Shown piece after piece: positions 1 through 9,023 of a stretch of 64,000 nucleotides of DNA. The notes under the pieces are model-generated. The model made no database searches, had not been told where the DNA came from, and worked only from the letters and a program-made list of their open reading frames with translations. Numbering within the stretch: position 1 is the stretch's first letter; every line of letters starts with the position of its first letter. Origin of the DNA: Bacteroidales bacterium (lineage in GTDB: Bacteria; Bacteroidota; Bacteroidia; Bacteroidales; F082); contig JALNZT010000006.1 in assembly GCA_023229135.1 (NCBI GenBank), forward strand, positions 1 through 64,000, written 5' to 3'. The position numbers and the translations under genes are program-made.

Positions 1-147
1 TTATGCGTGCAAATATATAACATAACGATGATAACCCCAAATAAAATCTGAATTATTTTGCAAATTATCAGGAATTTACATGATTTTTAGGATCTACAAC
101 TTGTTAGGTGTTTCGGGAATGCAGGTTGATACTGATTTTCAATATTA

Positions 148-380
148 TACGCTGTAAGCGTATGCTATGCTTAACCCCCAAATTCATTTGAGGGTAAGAT
201 GCCCCTACCCCTCCATTACGCTGTAAGCGTTTCCCAAAGCCACCACACTTGTTCAGTGTTTTCTGATAAGTTCGTCGTCCTAATCTTTTTATGGGAAACC
301 CCGCTGGGGTCGGAGGACTTGCTTCACCTTTTTCACCCGAATAAATTCGGGCGTTATGCACAGGAAAGCCTTACAGGCTT
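148..380. repeat. Cluster of short intergenic palindromes
   Basis: This gene-free stretch holds a run of small hairpin-forming units: ATACGC-TGTAA-GCGTAT near 147-162, a CCCAAAT/ATTTGAGG unit near 175-194, a second CGCTGTAAGCG near 219-229, ACCCCGCTGGGGT at 299-311, CCCG-AATAAATT-CGGG near 337-352 and AAGCCTTACAGGCTT at 366-380. Short open frames run through it on both strands, but none looks like a gene. Similar CCTTTCAGG palindromes occur at 35258-35322. I read it as an interspersed palindromic repeat patch of unknown origin. Confidence 0.6.
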
Positions 381-583
381 ATGACTAGCTTTGCCAAGAG
401 TTTTGATACTGATTAGTTAATTTAATCAATAGTTTAGCTCAAATTTTAAGCTTTTATAAGGCTTTAATATATAGTCCTTTAGGCTTTGAAAATGTTAATA
501 TTTTAAGGCTTTAAAATATGTTTTTCTCCTAAATATTCCTTCCTGCCATTATTTTTTAAAATGCTGTGAAATAGCAATATAAT

Positions 584-847
584 AACCTGAGCTCGACATA
601 AAATTAATGGCTCAGACCGCTTATAAATAATTGGTTTCAAGGAATATTTGCGAAGGCATAGCGAGCTATGGCTAGAAGATATGACGCAGAAAACAGTTGT
701 TTAGAAGTGGCATATCCTGTGTTTCATTAAATAACTGCTCTACTTCTCTAAATTTTTTAACCATAGCTCGCTATGCTTAAAAAATTTATATTGTATATCA
801 GTCATTTAATGAAATCTGAGCTCCTTAATTTTAATCGAGCTCAGGTT
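584..847. repeat. MITE-like unit with 22-23 bp terminal inverted repeats
   Basis: The left end (584-606, AACCTGAGCTCGACATAAAA plus 3 bases) is a near-perfect reverse complement of the right end (826-847). Inside is a second perfect 16 bp inverted pair, GCATAGCGAGCTATGG near 655-670 and its complement near 761-776. No open reading frame of note lies within the roughly 264 bp. The architecture fits a non-autonomous miniature inverted-repeat element or a very long RNA hairpin. No target-site duplication was clearly recognised. Confidence 0.55.
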
Positions 848-908
848 AATAAAGGGATCATTTAGGCGAAGTTTAATACTCCATCAACCCGATGCAGCAA
901 TAACACAA

Positions 909-1736
909 TCACCAGTCAATAAAAATTCCTTTAGCCATCAAAATACGCGAAAGCACATAAAACAAGGCGGTAAATAGGATGAATCCTTTCATCAGTCTGA
1001 AGGAACGTTTATCATCTTCTTCAAACATCAGGTCGTCGTTGTGGCGAATTCTCAAATAGAAAAGCAAAAGCATCACGCCTATGATTATCCAGCTGTAGCG
1101 TTCGTGAAATTGCGGCTTTGGCAGGAAATAAACGAAAATTAATACGGAGCCAATCAGATAAGGAACCAGTACTTGAGCTGTGATAAAAAATGGTCCTATA
1201 CGCTCACTATACTTCTCAAAGTAGGCATTGGATGACAGTGCAACCAGACGTGCTGAGAAAATAGACATCATCAATAAGCCAAAAAATCCAATTAATGAAA
1301 TAATCAATTTTACCGTATCGGTAAGGTAAAGCCAATTAAAAACGTGTCCGATTCCTTCGGTAAGTAAGTTCCCTACCATCAGACCGCCAAAAACAAAAGT
1401 CATCGCATGAAAACTTGTCCAGAAAAAGAAAACTTTAATAGGAAAAGCATCTGCAACCAACTGATAAAAAGCCAAAAGGCTTAATAATCCGGCTAAAAAT
1501 GTAAGGATGTATCCTGAACTAAAAATCAAAATCACAGCATCATGCGTCCATTCATAAGGTTCAATATGAAAATAATAGGTTGCGTAGTCGATAGAGATGG
1601 CATAATCATACATCCCCGCAGTGAGTAAGTAGGAAAACTGATTGAGGTAAAACAAGAAAAGATAAGACAGCATGTATGCTGCCGTGGAATTGAGGGCAAT
1701 AATCCAAAAGTTTTGTCGGCTAAGCTGGTTGTTCAT
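909..1736 (-). CDS. Polytopic membrane protein of unknown function
   Basis: A 275 aa protein with about six or seven hydrophobic segments spread over its length and a charged stretch near residues 230-245 (RIRHNDDLMFEEDDKR) that is probably cytoplasmic. No motif was recognised. It starts at the ATG just downstream of the spt terminator hairpin, about 45 bp after the spt stop codon and on the same strand. It may therefore receive read-through from spt, but the hairpin argues for partial uncoupling. A role in lipid or envelope biology is only a guess from the neighbour. Confidence 0.7.
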   Translation of the reverse strand: MNNQLSRQNFWIIALNSTAAYMLSYLFLFYLNQFSYLLTAGMYDYAISIDYATYYFHIEPYEWTHDAVILIFSSGYILTFLAGLLSLLAFYQLVADAFPIKVFFFWTSFHAMTFVFGGLMVGNLLTEGIGHVFNWLYLTDTVKLIISLIGFFGLLMMSIFSARLVALSSNAYFEKYSERIGPFFITAQVLVPYLIGSVLIFVYFLPKPQFHERYSWIIIGVMLLLFYLRIRHNDDLMFEEDDKRSFRLMKGFILFTALFYVLSRILMAKGIFIDW

Positions 1737-1745
1737 AAAGAAAAG

Positions 1746-1776
1746 AAAACGGGAGCCAGTTTGTGTCTCCCGTTTT
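1746..1776 (-). terminator. Hairpin terminator after spt
   Basis: A perfect 10 bp inverted repeat (AAAACGGGAG / CTCCCGTTTT) with an 11 nt loop lies directly after the stop codon of the serine palmitoyltransferase gene. On the minus strand the stem is GC-rich and flanked by A/T runs, as expected for an intrinsic terminator or attenuator before the downstream membrane-protein gene. Confidence 0.7.
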
Positions 1777-1781
1777 GAGTT

Positions 1782-3029
1782 TTATACGTTATCAATCGAA
1801 GCCATTTCTTTGGAGTAAGCATGATTTTCAAGCTTTTCCTTCACTTCTTTAAATGCCTTAATCGTGTATTCTACATCTTCGAGGGTATGCACTGATGTGG
1901 GGATCAGACGCAGCAAAATCACGCCTTTTGGTACAACGGGATAGGTCACAATTGAACAGAAAATATTGTAATTTTCACGCAGGTCGTAGGTGATTTGAGT
2001 GGCTTCGCCAACTGTGCCGTTTAGCATCACAGGGGTTACAGGCGACTCGGTATCTCCCAGGTTTAGGCCTGCTTTTTTTAATCCTTGCTGTAATGCATTT
2101 ACGATTGTCCAAAGTTTTTCGCGCAGTTCAGGCTGCGTACGAATCAGGTCAAGGCGCTTTAACGCACCAATAACCATTGGCATAGGCAGCGATTTTGCAA
2201 AAATCTGCGAACGCATATTGTACATCAGGTATTTTATCACGTGATGATCACCGGCAATAAAAGCACCAATTCCGGCCATGGATTTGGCAAAGGTGCCAAA
2301 ATAAAGATCAACTTCTTTCTGAACGCCGAAATGCTCATCAGTGCCGGCGCCGGTAGCTCCCATCGTTCCGAAGCCATGAGCATCGTCAACCAGCAACCTG
2401 AAATTAAATTTTGATTTTAGAGCAACAATTTCTTTCAGTTTGCCTAAATCGCCCGACATGCCATAAACGCCTTCGGTAATAACCAAAATGCCGCCACCAC
2501 TTATCTCCGTCAGTCGTTGAGCGCGTTTTAGCTGGGTTTCCAGGTTTTCGATATTGTTGTGCGGATACACAAAGCGTTTTCCAAAATGTAAGCGCATTCC
2601 ATCAATAATGCAGGCATGTGCTTCTGAGTCGTAAACAATGACATCACGGCGGTCAACGATTGAATTAATCACCGAAACCATGCCTTGATAACCATAGTTG
2701 AGCAGGTAAGCCGATTCGCGTTTCACGAAAGCTGCCAGCTCTCTTTCAAGTTGTTCGTGATAGTTCGTCTGACCCGACATCATCCTGGCACCCATTGGGT
2801 AAGCCATGCCATACTCTGCAGCACCTTCGGTATCTGCTTTGCGTACTTCCGGGTGATTTGCCAGCCCGAGGTAGTTATTCAAACTCCAGATTAGCCTTTC
2901 TTTGCCCCTAAATATCATTTTATTGCTGATGTCGCCTTCCAGTTTTGGAAACATGAAATAACCTTCTGCCTGATCGGCATATTGGCCTAAAGGGCCTAAA
3001 TTAACTGAACATTTATCAAATACATCCAC
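1782..3029 (-). CDS. spt: Serine palmitoyltransferase (alpha-oxoamine synthase family)
   Basis: A 415 aa PLP enzyme of the alpha-oxoamine synthase family. It would condense serine with an acyl-CoA to 3-ketosphinganine, the first step of sphingolipid synthesis in Bacteroidetes. Visible family features are H138 in the DSEAHA segment, the cofactor motif DDAHG (214-219) and the Schiff-base lysine K249 in FGTFAKS. The relatives KBL and BioF share these motifs. Spt is preferred because of the long N-terminal extension typical of the Bacteroidetes enzyme and the absence of biotin or threonine-degradation neighbours. A TAnnTTTG box lies about 27 bp upstream of the ATG. Confidence 0.82.
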   Translation of the reverse strand: MDVFDKCSVNLGPLGQYADQAEGYFMFPKLEGDISNKMIFRGKERLIWSLNNYLGLANHPEVRKADTEGAAEYGMAYPMGARMMSGQTNYHEQLERELAAFVKRESAYLLNYGYQGMVSVINSIVDRRDVIVYDSEAHACIIDGMRLHFGKRFVYPHNNIENLETQLKRAQRLTEISGGGILVITEGVYGMSGDLGKLKEIVALKSKFNFRLLVDDAHGFGTMGATGAGTDEHFGVQKEVDLYFGTFAKSMAGIGAFIAGDHHVIKYLMYNMRSQIFAKSLPMPMVIGALKRLDLIRTQPELREKLWTIVNALQQGLKKAGLNLGDTESPVTPVMLNGTVGEATQITYDLRENYNIFCSIVTYPVVPKGVILLRLIPTSVHTLEDVEYTIKAFKEVKEKLENHAYSKEMASIDNV

Positions 3030-3055
3030 TTCTGTAAAGTTTTAGTTTTAGCCTG

Positions 3056-3063
3056 CAAAGGTA
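3056..3063 (-). promoter_or_regulatory. Promoter -7 box for spt
   Basis: On the minus strand this reads TACCTTTG, matching the Bacteroidetes sigma-ABfr -7 consensus TAnnTTTG, with a TTTG 16 nt further upstream (3080-3083). That spacing is slightly short. The predicted start lies about 25 nt before the spt ATG. Confidence 0.5.
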
Positions 3064-3303
3064 GTAAATATACTGATTTCAAAGGCCTGCTTTAATTGCT
3101 TCACAGGATACTTTTTTTTGGGACAGTCAGGCTGCCTCATTTTATTTTCTTTAACATTATTTTACTCCTTTCGATGTACTAAACAAAATGATTATACGTT
3201 AGATAGACTGATTTTTTATAGATAGTGCCAAACAGCTAAACAATAGGCAAATGACAATAAAAACTCAAAATAAAAATCCTTATTTTTCGATGCTAATTTT
3301 ATG

Positions 3304-3311
3304 TAATTTTG
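3304..3311 (+). promoter_or_regulatory. Promoter -7 box for bamD
   Basis: TAATTTTG matches TAnnTTTG and ends only 4 nt before the bamD ATG, so the transcript would be leaderless or nearly so. No clear -33 TTTG was found at the expected distance. Confidence 0.4.
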
Positions 3312-3315
3312 CCCC

Positions 3316-4116
3316 ATGATAAAAAAACTGCTTTTTTTGGTAGGCATAATAGGCTTGACAAGCCTGTATTCATGCGGTAAATATCAAAAACTTATCAAAA
3401 GTACGGACAATGAAGCCAAGTATGAGGCAGCGATTGATCTTTTCGAACGGAAAGATTACAGCCGTGCCTTAGAGCTTTTCGACCTATTGCAGGCAGCATA
3501 TCGGGGCACAGCAAAAGGCGAAGACATTAGCTATTACACAGCCTATTGCTACTATCATATGCGTGATTATACCGTTGCCAGCTACTACTTTAAAAGATAT
3601 GTGCAGTCGTATCCACAATATGCCAGGGCAGAGGAGTGCTTATATATGAATGCTTACTGCTACTATCTAGATTCGCCCCGAGCAAGCCTCGATCAATCGA
3701 ATACTTACCTCGCAATAAGTGAGTTACAGCTGTTTGCAGATACCTATCCAAACAGTGAAAGGGTGGCTGAAGCCAATCAGTTAATTGATGACCTAAGAGA
3801 AAAGTTGGAGCTTAAAGCATACAATATCAGTGTAATGTACTATCGCATGCGCGATTATATGGCAGCAATAACTTCTTTTGAAAACCTCATGAAAAACTAT
3901 CCCGACACGGATCGTAAAGAAGAAATTTTGTATTATATGTCGCTAGCTTACTATGAATTTGCAGAAAATAGCGTGCTGGAAAAGAAAAAGGAACGCTATG
4001 AGGCAGCGGTAGAAACCTATAATAATCTTTTGTATTTATTCCCTGAAAGCGAGCACCTGATTGACCTTGCTCAATTGGATGCAAAAGCCAGAAAACGTTT
4101 AGAATCGTATCAATAA
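3316..4116 (+). CDS. bamD: Outer membrane protein assembly factor BamD
   Basis: A 266 aa lipoprotein. The signal peptide ends in a lipobox with C20 (LYSCGK). It is followed by TPR-like helical repeats rich in Tyr/Ala, for example YYHMRDYTVASYYFKRYV and YYRMRDYMAAITSFENLM, the usual BamD layout. BamD is the essential lipoprotein partner of BamA in outer-membrane beta-barrel insertion. It is followed 7 bp later by rpoZ and then coaBC, the conserved Bacteroidetes gene order, which strengthens the call. Confidence 0.88.
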   Translation: MIKKLLFLVGIIGLTSLYSCGKYQKLIKSTDNEAKYEAAIDLFERKDYSRALELFDLLQAAYRGTAKGEDISYYTAYCYYHMRDYTVASYYFKRYVQSYPQYARAEECLYMNAYCYYLDSPRASLDQSNTYLAISELQLFADTYPNSERVAEANQLIDDLREKLELKAYNISVMYYRMRDYMAAITSFENLMKNYPDTDRKEEILYYMSLAYYEFAENSVLEKKKERYEAAVETYNNLLYLFPESEHLIDLAQLDAKARKRLESYQ

Positions 4117-4123
4117 TAATTTT

Positions 4124-4456
4124 ATGGACTTTAAGAAGATCAAAACAGAAACTACTGCTGTTACACGGCAGAAAGACCAGTTTTACGAAGGAACTGGAAA
4201 TATTTACGAAACAGTTGCTATTCTTGCCAAGCGAGCCAACCAGATTTCGGCAGACCTGAAAGAAGAACTCAATAATAAGATTGCGGAATTCGCCTCTTCA
4301 TCCGATAACCTGGAAGAAGTGTTTGAAAACCGGGAGCAAATTGAAATTGCTAAATTTTATGAACGCCTGCCTAAACCTACGCTCATTGCTGTGCATGAAT
4401 TTTTGCACAACGAAATCTATCACCGCAACCCACACAAAGAAAGTAGCGACTTTTAA
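4124..4456 (+). CDS. rpoZ: RNA polymerase omega subunit (Bacteroidetes type)
   Basis: A 110 aa protein. The segment GNIYETVAILAKRANQIS (about residues 28-45) matches the divergent omega-like proteins of Bacteroidetes, where the usual bacterial MARVTVEDC start is absent. Omega helps fold and assemble the beta-prime subunit. The gene lies between bamD and coaBC, its standard position in this phylum, and may be co-transcribed with them. The identification rests on this context and the ANQI-type core. Confidence 0.8.
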   Translation: MDFKKIKTETTAVTRQKDQFYEGTGNIYETVAILAKRANQISADLKEELNNKIAEFASSSDNLEEVFENREQIEIAKFYERLPKPTLIAVHEFLHNEIYHRNPHKESSDF

Positions 4457-4467
4457 TCTATTTTTGC

Positions 4468-5682
4468 ATGCTGAAAGGTAAAAAAATTCTTATCGGAATT
4501 ACTGGAAGCATTGCAGCTTATAAAATTCCGCTGCTGGTACGCTTGCTGGTGAAACAACAAGCTGAGGTGCAAATTGTTATGACGCCTTCAGCCCATGATT
4601 TCGTTACGGCACTCACCTTATCAACGCTTAGCAAACGTCCCGTTTTATCCAAAGCTTTTGACCCCGAAACCGGCCAATGGGACAGCCATGTGGAGCTGGG
4701 ATTGTGGGCCGATTTGATGCTTATTGCTCCAGCTTCTGCCAATACCTTGGCGAAAATGACACAGGGTTTGGCGGATAATTATTTGCTTACCGTTTATTTG
4801 TCAGCACGTTGTCCTGTATTTTTTGCACCGGCCATGGATCTCGATATGTATAAACATCCGGCAACACAGCAAAATGTAAAATCCCTTGTGCAACGCGGTT
4901 ACCAGCTTATTGCACCTTCTTCGGGAGAGTTGGCAAGCGGCTTGTGCGGCGAAGGCAGGATGGAAGAGCCGGAACAGATTTTTGAAAGAATCAGATCGTA
5001 TTTTGCTAAAGGACAGCGGTTTAAAGATAAAAAGGTGTTGGTTAGTGCCGGTCCTACTTACGAAGCCATCGATCCGGTGCGTTTTGTAGGCAATTATAGC
5101 AGTGGCCGCATGGGCGTTGAGATTGCCAAAGCTTTTGCTGCCCAAGGTGCTTCCGTTACCTTGGTTTTAGGTCCGGTAAGTATCGTGCTCGATTTGTCAG
5201 GGGAAATTGATGTGATTCCCGTTACTACAGCACAAGAAATGTTTGATGGCTGCATGGCGTTTTTCGCACAGGCGGATATTGCTGTTATGACCGCTGCCGT
5301 TGCGGATTACAGGCCTGAAGAAGTGTCAGAAACAAAAATTAAAAAGCAGGCAGACGACCTCACTATAAAACTGGTTAAGAACAAAGATATTTTAGCTACA
5401 ATGGGTAGTCAAAAGCGTGAGGATCAGTTTTTAGTTGGTTTTGCGCTGGAGACAGACAATGAAATTGAAAACGCGAAAAAGAAACTACATACCAAAAAGC
5501 TGGATTTGATCGTTCTTAACTCACTGTCGGATGCCGGAGCAGGTTTCGGTCATCATACCAATAAGGTTAGCTTTATTGATAAATCAGGTGAAACAAAGCC
5601 TTACAGCTTGAAATCAAAAACTGAAGTAGCTGAGGATTTGACGGATACTGTTTTTGCGAAAACTAAGAATGTAAATAATTGA
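4468..5682 (+). CDS. coaBC: Phosphopantothenoylcysteine decarboxylase/synthetase CoaBC
   Basis: A 404 aa bifunctional coenzyme A biosynthesis enzyme. The N-terminal flavoprotein CoaC domain has GITGSIAAYK (10-19), catalytic H74 in DSHVELG, the PASANT loop and C160 in SGLCGEGRM. The C-terminal CoaB domain starts near residue 187 with VSAGPTYEAIDPVRF and the NYSSGRMG nucleotide-binding segment, then AAVADYRPE. Length is normal for the family. A TATTTTTG box sits 1 bp before the ATG, so there may be an extra leaderless start inside the operon. Confidence 0.93.
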   Translation: MLKGKKILIGITGSIAAYKIPLLVRLLVKQQAEVQIVMTPSAHDFVTALTLSTLSKRPVLSKAFDPETGQWDSHVELGLWADLMLIAPASANTLAKMTQGLADNYLLTVYLSARCPVFFAPAMDLDMYKHPATQQNVKSLVQRGYQLIAPSSGELASGLCGEGRMEEPEQIFERIRSYFAKGQRFKDKKVLVSAGPTYEAIDPVRFVGNYSSGRMGVEIAKAFAAQGASVTLVLGPVSIVLDLSGEIDVIPVTTAQEMFDGCMAFFAQADIAVMTAAVADYRPEEVSETKIKKQADDLTIKLVKNKDILATMGSQKREDQFLVGFALETDNEIENAKKKLHTKKLDLIVLNSLSDAGAGFGHHTNKVSFIDKSGETKPYSLKSKTEVAEDLTDTVFAKTKNVNN

Positions 5683-5711
5683 GATTAAGCGCCACTAAGC
5701 TAAAACTATTT

Positions 5712-6617
5712 ATGTCGAAAAAAGTATTATTGTTTATTTTCAGTTTATTGCTGCTTTTGCCTGCAGCTAAATCTCAGGAATTTTTGGCAGACATCCGCGT
5801 AACCACGCCAACTATTGAAGGGACAGACAAACGTGTTTTCGAGGCTTTGCAATCGGCTTTATATGATTTTGTGAATAACCGGAAATGGACCAATATCAAT
5901 TTTAAAAATCAGGAACGCATTGAGTGTTCTATATTGATAACCATTAAGGAACGCGTTTCGTCTGATGAGTTTAAAGGCACAATAAATTTGGTGCTGAGGC
6001 GTCCGGCTTTTAAATCATCCTACAATAGTGTGTTGCTAAACTATATTGACGAGAATTTCCAGTTTCGCTATATTGAGTCGCAACCGCTTGATTTTATTGA
6101 GAATACCTATAGCTCAAGCCTTACCTCAACGGTAGCTTTTTACCTTTATTATTTTTTAGGACTAGATTTTGATAGCTATTCGCTTTACGGTGGCGATCCC
6201 TTTTACCGGGTAGCCGAAGCCATTGTTAACTCAGCACAAAACGCCCAGGAAAGAGGCTGGAAAGCCTTTGACGGAAACAGAAATCGCTATTGGCTGGTAG
6301 AAAATATGACCAATCCCGCTTATCGTCCTCTCCGTCAATTTTCTTATGAATATCACCGACTTGGTTTAGATATCATGTCAGAAAAACCTGACGAAGGCCG
6401 CGCTGCCATTGGCCAAAGTCTCACTTACTTGCAGCAAACCTGGAAAGATCGGCCAAACCTGCTGACTCTACAACTGATTTTTGATGCTAAACGTGACGAA
6501 ATCATCAATGTTTTCTCTCAGGGAAGCCCGCAGGAAAAAACCAAAGCGGTAAATATCATGCGTGAAGTTGACCCGTCTAATGCTTCTAAGTATGAGAAGA
6601 TTTTGGCACCGAATTGA
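5712..6617 (+). CDS. DUF4835 family secreted protein
   Basis: A 301 aa protein starting at the ATG that gives a clean signal peptide (MSKKVLLFIFSLLLLLPA, cleavage near AAKS-QEF). Upstream in-frame codons would disrupt it. The body is the DUF4835 type found downstream of coaBC and usually next to recN in Bacteroidetes; its function is unknown. The 3' end (VNIMREVDPSNASKYEKI) is of special interest: degraded copies of the last 60 or so codons recur at about 9.9-10.06, 20.2, 27.3, 29.3 and 32.2 kb, so this gene end appears to be the target at which the island grew. Confidence 0.85.
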   Translation: MSKKVLLFIFSLLLLLPAAKSQEFLADIRVTTPTIEGTDKRVFEALQSALYDFVNNRKWTNINFKNQERIECSILITIKERVSSDEFKGTINLVLRRPAFKSSYNSVLLNYIDENFQFRYIESQPLDFIENTYSSSLTSTVAFYLYYFLGLDFDSYSLYGGDPFYRVAEAIVNSAQNAQERGWKAFDGNRNRYWLVENMTNPAYRPLRQFSYEYHRLGLDIMSEKPDEGRAAIGQSLTYLQQTWKDRPNLLTLQLIFDAKRDEIINVFSQGSPQEKTKAVNIMREVDPSNASKYEKILAPN

Positions 6618-6759
6618 TGCTGGTTATTAGCAGGAATAATCTGTTGTGGTGTTGTTCGTAATGCTTTTGAATTTAATTTACGAAAATTAAAGCATGAAAA
6701 CTTGTATTTTTTTCATTGCAGAGAGTGTTAGTGAAAATCAATAATAACCAAAATCCATA

Positions 6760-8556
6760 CTAGAGTTTTGAAACCCCAAGGTAAACGGTCTCATCGTTCC
6801 TCATGATGCTAAAAATCATGATTTCACCTGAATCATTTCGGCTAATACTATAAGGTGTTGTCTTGAGAGTATTATAGGTCTCAGGAAAAACTTTTATTAA
6901 TTTGGTGTTGCTTGTTCCAACAGTTGTTTGAGAAATATAAAAATAGCTTCCATCAAAAATAATACTATAGACCAAATCATCTTTTACTATGAAATCTATG
7001 ACTTTCTTGTTCAATACTGATCCTAATTCCGTAAAATACTCAAGAGATATTTCTTGTAATTTAACTGAATCTTCAGGTGTACTCCAAGCTTCAAAAATCG
7101 TTGTTACCCGACTATTCCGCTCCATTTGTGAAGATAAGGTATATAGCTGTCCAATATAACTGTCCATCAAATAGAAATTACTATCTACACCTTTTTTTAT
7201 TATTGGTTTAAAAAATGAATAACCGGTTTTGTGCTGTTTGTGCCAAACGGGGAGTGATCCTACTGTTGAAACAAAGTTACCACTGAGGTCGAACATATTC
7301 AATGCCGGAGTTTGTTGATAAAAATTTTCATTAAACGGATTATCGCTTTCACTCTCAGGAGTATCACCTGTGCCTGTTATGGGCCATCCTGTTTTCACTG
7401 GCAAGTATATTGAATTCTCAATAACGAAAAAATTCGTGTGACTAAACCCTTTAATCTTATTTATGGCCTCTTCTTCAAAAGTCACTTTACTCCATTCGCC
7501 ATTATTATGATCAGTATCTATTTTTCGATGAAAGATTACGGGTTTGTTCTTATAACCTATGCTTTCGTTTTCTCTATCTTCATAAAATAAATGAGGTAAG
7601 GATGCTGTACAAAAGACACTTCCACTGCTCATTATTGATTTAAGAAACATGGTATGCAAAACATTGGTAGCTTTCAGGTAATCCACAAGCATTGAAGGTA
7701 TATCATCTTCAATAAACAATCTGTCGTTGAAAGAAGAGTCAGGTGTGCTGGCATTAACTTTAAAAACTGAATCTTTCAATATGTAATGGATTGATTTATC
7801 AGTGAGGTGATCGTCAATTGTAATATGTTGCATATCATCAGAAATGGAAAAGTTCATTATATCAGACAAAATGAATTCGGATTGGTCAATGAGGTATTGC
7901 TTATAGTTAAGCATAAACTCAGGCTCATATTTAATATTTGGATAATCTTTAAAGGATGCTGAGAATTGAAGCGCAGTACTTTTTTCTTTCAAGATTGGCT
8001 TATCGGATTTATCGTCTATTATAAAACTGCTGTCTGATTGTTGAGGTTTTTCAAAAGCCTGAAAATAGGATTCAGCAATTTCCTCCTTGTATTGGAGGCC
8101 AAGTAAAGCATCAGATTTTAATAAAACACCCCTTTTGGTGTCAAACTTCATTATGTATGGAACCTGAACTCCACTTGTAGAAAACTTGAAATTGTCAAAT
8201 AATTCATCATTGGGTTCAATTACAACAATCCTTGAAGCACCGTAATTCTTCTTTTTAAGGTAGTCTAATGCAGCAAGTTGGTATGGGTAAACAACTATTA
8301 GTAAGGTTTCCTCATCATTAATTATACGGGATATATCTTTAAAAAATGGAGCTATTGCCCCTTCGCATCTCGGGCAGTTGCCAAGAGGGAGAAGAACAGC
8401 ATACAAATCACCTGCGGGAATATCGCGCTTACTAAACCAATCGCTCAACTTTGGCTCTGTTTCATTAAGCTGTTCCACTTGATGTAGGGCTTGCTGCTGT
8501 GCAAAAGCTTGGATGACAATTAATGACATGACTAAAAAAGAAGTTGTTGTTTTCAT
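6760..8556 (-). CDS. Secreted thioredoxin-like CPRC protein with propeller-like C-terminus
   Basis: A 598 aa protein with a signal peptide (cleavage near QAFA-QQQ). Residues about 35-160 look like a thioredoxin/redoxin fold: LLPLGNCPRCEG puts a CXXC at C61/C64, and GVQVPYIMKFD provides the cis-proline segment. The remaining 400 or so residues resemble six-bladed propeller proteins of Bacteroidetes (NMFDLSGNFVSTVGSLP). It lies downstream of two small secreted proteins that each carry two cysteines, with a strong hairpin between. An inferred role is making or breaking disulfides, or docking those proteins in the periplasm. The precise function is unknown. Confidence 0.6.
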   Translation of the reverse strand: MKTTTSFLVMSLIVIQAFAQQQALHQVEQLNETEPKLSDWFSKRDIPAGDLYAVLLPLGNCPRCEGAIAPFFKDISRIINDEETLLIVVYPYQLAALDYLKKKNYGASRIVVIEPNDELFDNFKFSTSGVQVPYIMKFDTKRGVLLKSDALLGLQYKEEIAESYFQAFEKPQQSDSSFIIDDKSDKPILKEKSTALQFSASFKDYPNIKYEPEFMLNYKQYLIDQSEFILSDIMNFSISDDMQHITIDDHLTDKSIHYILKDSVFKVNASTPDSSFNDRLFIEDDIPSMLVDYLKATNVLHTMFLKSIMSSGSVFCTASLPHLFYEDRENESIGYKNKPVIFHRKIDTDHNNGEWSKVTFEEEAINKIKGFSHTNFFVIENSIYLPVKTGWPITGTGDTPESESDNPFNENFYQQTPALNMFDLSGNFVSTVGSLPVWHKQHKTGYSFFKPIIKKGVDSNFYLMDSYIGQLYTLSSQMERNSRVTTIFEAWSTPEDSVKLQEISLEYFTELGSVLNKKVIDFIVKDDLVYSIIFDGSYFYISQTTVGTSNTKLIKVFPETYNTLKTTPYSISRNDSGEIMIFSIMRNDETVYLGVSKL

Positions 8557-8592
8557 TTTATTTATTATTTAGTTAGACAAGTAATACTAAAT

Positions 8593-8636
8593 CAAGGTTG
8601 CTGTGCTACTTTATTGTCAGAAGCACAGCAACCTTG
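8593..8636 (-). terminator. 15 bp hairpin between small secreted genes and CPRC gene
   Basis: A perfect inverted repeat CAAGGTTGCTGTGCT (8593-8607) pairs with 8622-8636 across a 14 nt loop. It lies after the stop codon of the 8643-9023 gene and 36 bp before the CPRC protein gene on the same strand. It probably attenuates transcription or stabilises the upstream mRNA, giving more small protein than downstream protein. Confidence 0.7.
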
Positions 8637-8642
8637 TACCGC

Positions 8643-9023
8643 CTATTTGAAATTAATGCGATCACCAAGTATAAACTCAGGCGCGTGGCTTTCATTGAGG
8701 TTCGTAAGGTCTATTTCACTCACTTGTAATAATTTAGCCATGGTTTCATTGCCATCAGCATCGTAAAACGTGACTGAAACGAAAGGAGGTTCATTACCAT
8801 CACTATTCGTAATGTAATCCCATATCTCTTGCCAGGAAACAGAAATAGAAGCACATTTATTAAATGCAAAGCCAGGGCATATTTTAATGTTGCCATTATT
8901 GATTTCAGCGCCTGCCTTGCCGTAAATAGGAACTTCTACACCGTAAGAATAATTCGTTGCAAATGCGAATAAGCATATCAAGAGATATTTTGTCATTGTT
9001 GATGAGACGAATTTTTTCATCAT
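8643..9023 (-). CDS. Small secreted protein with YGKxG and C-x7-C motif
   Basis: A 126 aa protein with an N-terminal hydrophobic signal segment (about residues 12-28). The mature part opens with VEVPIYGKAGAE and then IKICPGFAFNKCASI, with C49 and C57 spaced exactly as in its upstream neighbour (9020-9352). The two are paralogues. The start overlaps the stop of that neighbour by 4 bp (ATGA), so they are translationally coupled. The family was not recognised. It could be a secreted effector, a binding protein, or the substrate of the CPRC protein encoded just downstream. Confidence 0.6.
   Translation of the reverse strand: MMKKFVSSTMTKYLLICLFAFATNYSYGVEVPIYGKAGAEINNGNIKICPGFAFNKCASISVSWQEIWDYITNSDGNEPPFVSVTFYDADGNETMAKLLQVSEIDLTNLNESHAPEFILGDRINFK

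Noticed and set aside
148..380. Possible CRISPR array
   Set aside because: The palindromes differ from each other and are not evenly spaced repeats with unique spacers; no cas genes are present.
104..384. Overlapping 60-85 aa frames at the left edge
   Set aside because: They consist of palindrome sequence with basic, low-information translations and no promoter.
1782..3029. Glycine C-acetyltransferase (kbl) or BioF for the oxoamine synthase
   Set aside because: No tdh or biotin genes nearby and the N-terminal extension fits Bacteroidetes serine palmitoyltransferase better; a sequence tree would settle it.
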